Assembly: GCF_001718195.1 (NCBI RefSeq)
Contig: NZ_MCNV01000006.1
Location: 62,001 to 126,000, forward strand
Length of the DNA: 64,000 nt
Direction of reading: 5' to 3'
Source: Paraburkholderia nodosa
Lineage (GTDB): Bacteria > Pseudomonadota > Gammaproteobacteria > Burkholderiales > Burkholderiaceae
Shown here: positions 62,879 through 64,000 of the stretch, piece after piece
Position numbering within the stretch: the first letter of the stretch is position 1
How the letters are laid out: the number at the start of each line of letters is the position of its first letter
Position numbers and translations under genes: made by a program
The notes under the pieces: generated by a model
Databases searched by the model: none
What the model was told of the DNA's origin: nothing
The model's input: the letters and a program-made list of their open reading frames with translations, nothing else

Positions 62879-63475
62879 GTGACACACCGCTGCAACTGGG
62901 TATCGGCAGGCGCGTCGCCGCAGTATGTGCAATACCACGACGAGGAGTGGGGCGTGCCGTCGCGGGACGACCAGCATCTGTTCGAAATGATCGTGCTCGA
63001 AGGCGCGCAGGCAGGGCTCTCGTGGTCCACGATACTCAACAAGCGCGAAGGCTATCGCCGCGCCTTCGCCGACTTCGACATCGAGAAGGTTGCGCGCTTT
63101 ACGCCCAAACACGTCGAAACGCTCATGCAGGACGCCTCGATCGTGCGCAACCGGGCCAAGATCGAGGCCGCCATCGCCAACGCCCGCGCCGTGCAGCAAA
63201 TCCAGACGGAGCACGGCTCGCTCGCGAAGTTTGTCTGGTCGTTCGTGAACGACACGCCCATCCAGAACGACCTTGCCTCGTATCGCGACGCACCAGCGTC
63301 TACCGAAGTCTCGGACGCCCTTAGCAAGGCGCTCAAAAAATACGGCTGCAAATTCGTTGGTACGACGATCTGCTACGCGTTCATGCAGGCTGTCGGCATG
63401 GTCAACGACCATGAGCGCGACTGCATGTGCCGCAAGGCCTGCGCTGCGCTTGGCAAAAAGAAGCGCCGCGCCTGA
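62879..63475 (+). CDS. tag: DNA-3-methyladenine glycosylase I
   Basis: Base-excision repair enzyme that removes 3-methyladenine. It is 198 residues. The N-terminal HRCNWV holds one zinc Cys, HDEEWGVPSRDDQHLFEMIV the zinc His and the family core, followed by LEGAQAGLSWSTILNKREGY. The C-terminal NDHERDCMC gives the other zinc ligands. The start is GTG at 62879 with AAGGAG eight bases upstream. Confidence 0.95.
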   Translation: MTHRCNWVSAGASPQYVQYHDEEWGVPSRDDQHLFEMIVLEGAQAGLSWSTILNKREGYRRAFADFDIEKVARFTPKHVETLMQDASIVRNRAKIEAAIANARAVQQIQTEHGSLAKFVWSFVNDTPIQNDLASYRDAPASTEVSDALSKALKKYGCKFVGTTICYAFMQAVGMVNDHERDCMCRKACAALGKKKRRA

Positions 63476-63770
63476 GCGCAGTGACACTTGCGCGACTCGG
63501 GTAACCCCCGAGCGAGGCAGGACGCGCCTTGGAAACCTTCGTCCCGCATGGCTTTGTGGCACGCCGGCGCGACTGCGCCCGGCACTGGCCAACCCAATTT
63601 TTGATCGCTACGGTGCGCCACCCCACGGTTTTCCGCTGGCGTGCCGTTATAACGGGAAGTGAATGCAGACGCGTCAGGGGAACGGTGAGTGATGTCGGCT
63701 GGAAGGCCGGCGGCGCCGCATTAGAAGGGAATTAACCTGTGCCCGGCAGCTGGGCAACAGGGGGTTGAAA
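63476..63770. other. Intergenic region after tag
   Basis: A 295-bp region with no supported gene. A short hairpin (CTCGGG/CCCGAG, 63496-63512) lacks a T-run. No tRNA or other RNA gene is visible. Confidence 0.5.
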
Positions 63771-64000
63771 TGAAAAACGTCCACTTCCTGAGTCATCAGG
63801 AAATCTTCGACCGCGCGGTGGCCCATCTCTTTGGCTAGGGGCGCGCGGCACTTCTCCCACGCGGAGGCGGCGCCTACCGGGGCGGTGGCTGTGGCGGCGG
63901 CTCCGGCAGCGCGCACAGCTATGGCGGTTGCCCGGTCGGCAGCTTCATCCGGCCACGCGACTATATGAGCGCCATGGAAGGCATACCCGTGCGCTACCTC
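63771..64000 (+). pseudogene. Uncharacterised gene with an early frameshift, cut by the window end
   Basis: An ATG at 63771 is preceded by AGGGGG five bases upstream. It opens the peptide MKNVHFLSHQEIFDRAVAHL, then FG and TAG at 63837-63839. From 63839 another frame (shifted by -1) is open to the window end and reads GRAALLPRGGG, a Gly-rich stretch, then CPVGSFIRPRDYMSAMEGIP. The two parts look like one protein split by loss of a single base near the TAG. I do not recognise a function. No classic slippery heptamer is present, so a mutation or sequencing error is more likely than programmed frameshifting. Confidence 0.55.

Noticed and set aside
63820..63845. Programmed frameshift at the end of the window
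   Set aside because: No slippery heptamer and no clear downstream structure; a single-base loss is simpler.
1..64000. tRNA, rRNA, insertion sequences, prophage or attachment sites
   Set aside because: I looked for these in all gaps and found no cloverleaf, transposase, integrase or flanking repeats.

Overview
The window is GC-rich (coding third positions almost all G or C) and reads as a chromosome of a Burkholderiaceae beta-proteobacterium, most like Paraburkholderia/Burkholderia sensu lato. The evidence is the FlhDC master regulator, the che gene order motAB-cheY-cheA-cheW-mcp-cheRDB-cheYZ, the DUF2844/DUF3443 pair between che and flhB, and a short H-NS-type protein. I cannot fix the genus or species from sequence alone. 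About 55 of the 64 kb is one nearly complete flagellar and chemotaxis locus. Flagellin (fliC) and the cap (fliD) are not in the window.

Layout. 1-2.9 kb: 3' part of an AidB-like acyl-CoA dehydrogenase and a coniferyl-type aldehyde dehydrogenase. 2.9-5.8 kb (minus): late operon fliS-fliT-second fliK-stand-alone FlhB C-domain protein, behind a sigma-28 promoter. 5.8-18.5 kb: fliE (minus), then fliFGHIJK and fliLMNOPQR (plus). 18.5-24.1 kb (minus): flgL, flgK, ycgR, flgJ. 24.1-30.8 kb (minus): flgIHGFEDCB. 31.1-33.4 kb (plus): flgA, flgM, flgN. 33.6-41.3 kb (minus): fliA, flhG, flhF, flhA, flhB. 41.5-43.4 kb (minus): DUF3443 lipoprotein and DUF2844 secreted protein. 43.6-55.4 kb (minus): cheZ, cheY, cheB, cheD, cheR, chemoreceptor, cheW, cheA, CheY-like, motB, motA. 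55.7-56.7 kb (minus): flhC, flhD. 57.3-64 kb: glycosyltransferase, H-NS-like protein, aquaporin, histidine phosphatase, HAD phosphatase, BadF-type kinase, 3-methyladenine glycosylase I, and a frameshifted gene cut by the window end.

How the parts work together. The regulatory cascade can be read from the DNA. flhDC has a sigma-70-like promoter with a perfect TATAAT and a leader of about 260 nt. A 30-31 bp inverted-repeat element with CGAATAG/CTATTCG-type half-sites recurs upstream of fliE/fliF, fliL, flgB/flgA and flhB, and is the best candidate for the FlhDC operator. FliA (sigma-28) with its anti-sigma FlgM then drives late genes. Good matches to TAAAGTTT-N11-GCCGATAA lie upstream of fliS, flgK, ycgR, flgM and motA.

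Best candidates for under-described biology: (i) the late-class module that pairs a second FliK with a stand-alone FlhB C-domain starting at the autocleavage point; (ii) the DUF2844-DUF3443 secreted pair, in which the DUF3443 protein carries all the landmarks of a pepsin-like aspartic protease fold; (iii) the recurring FlhDC-box-like element.
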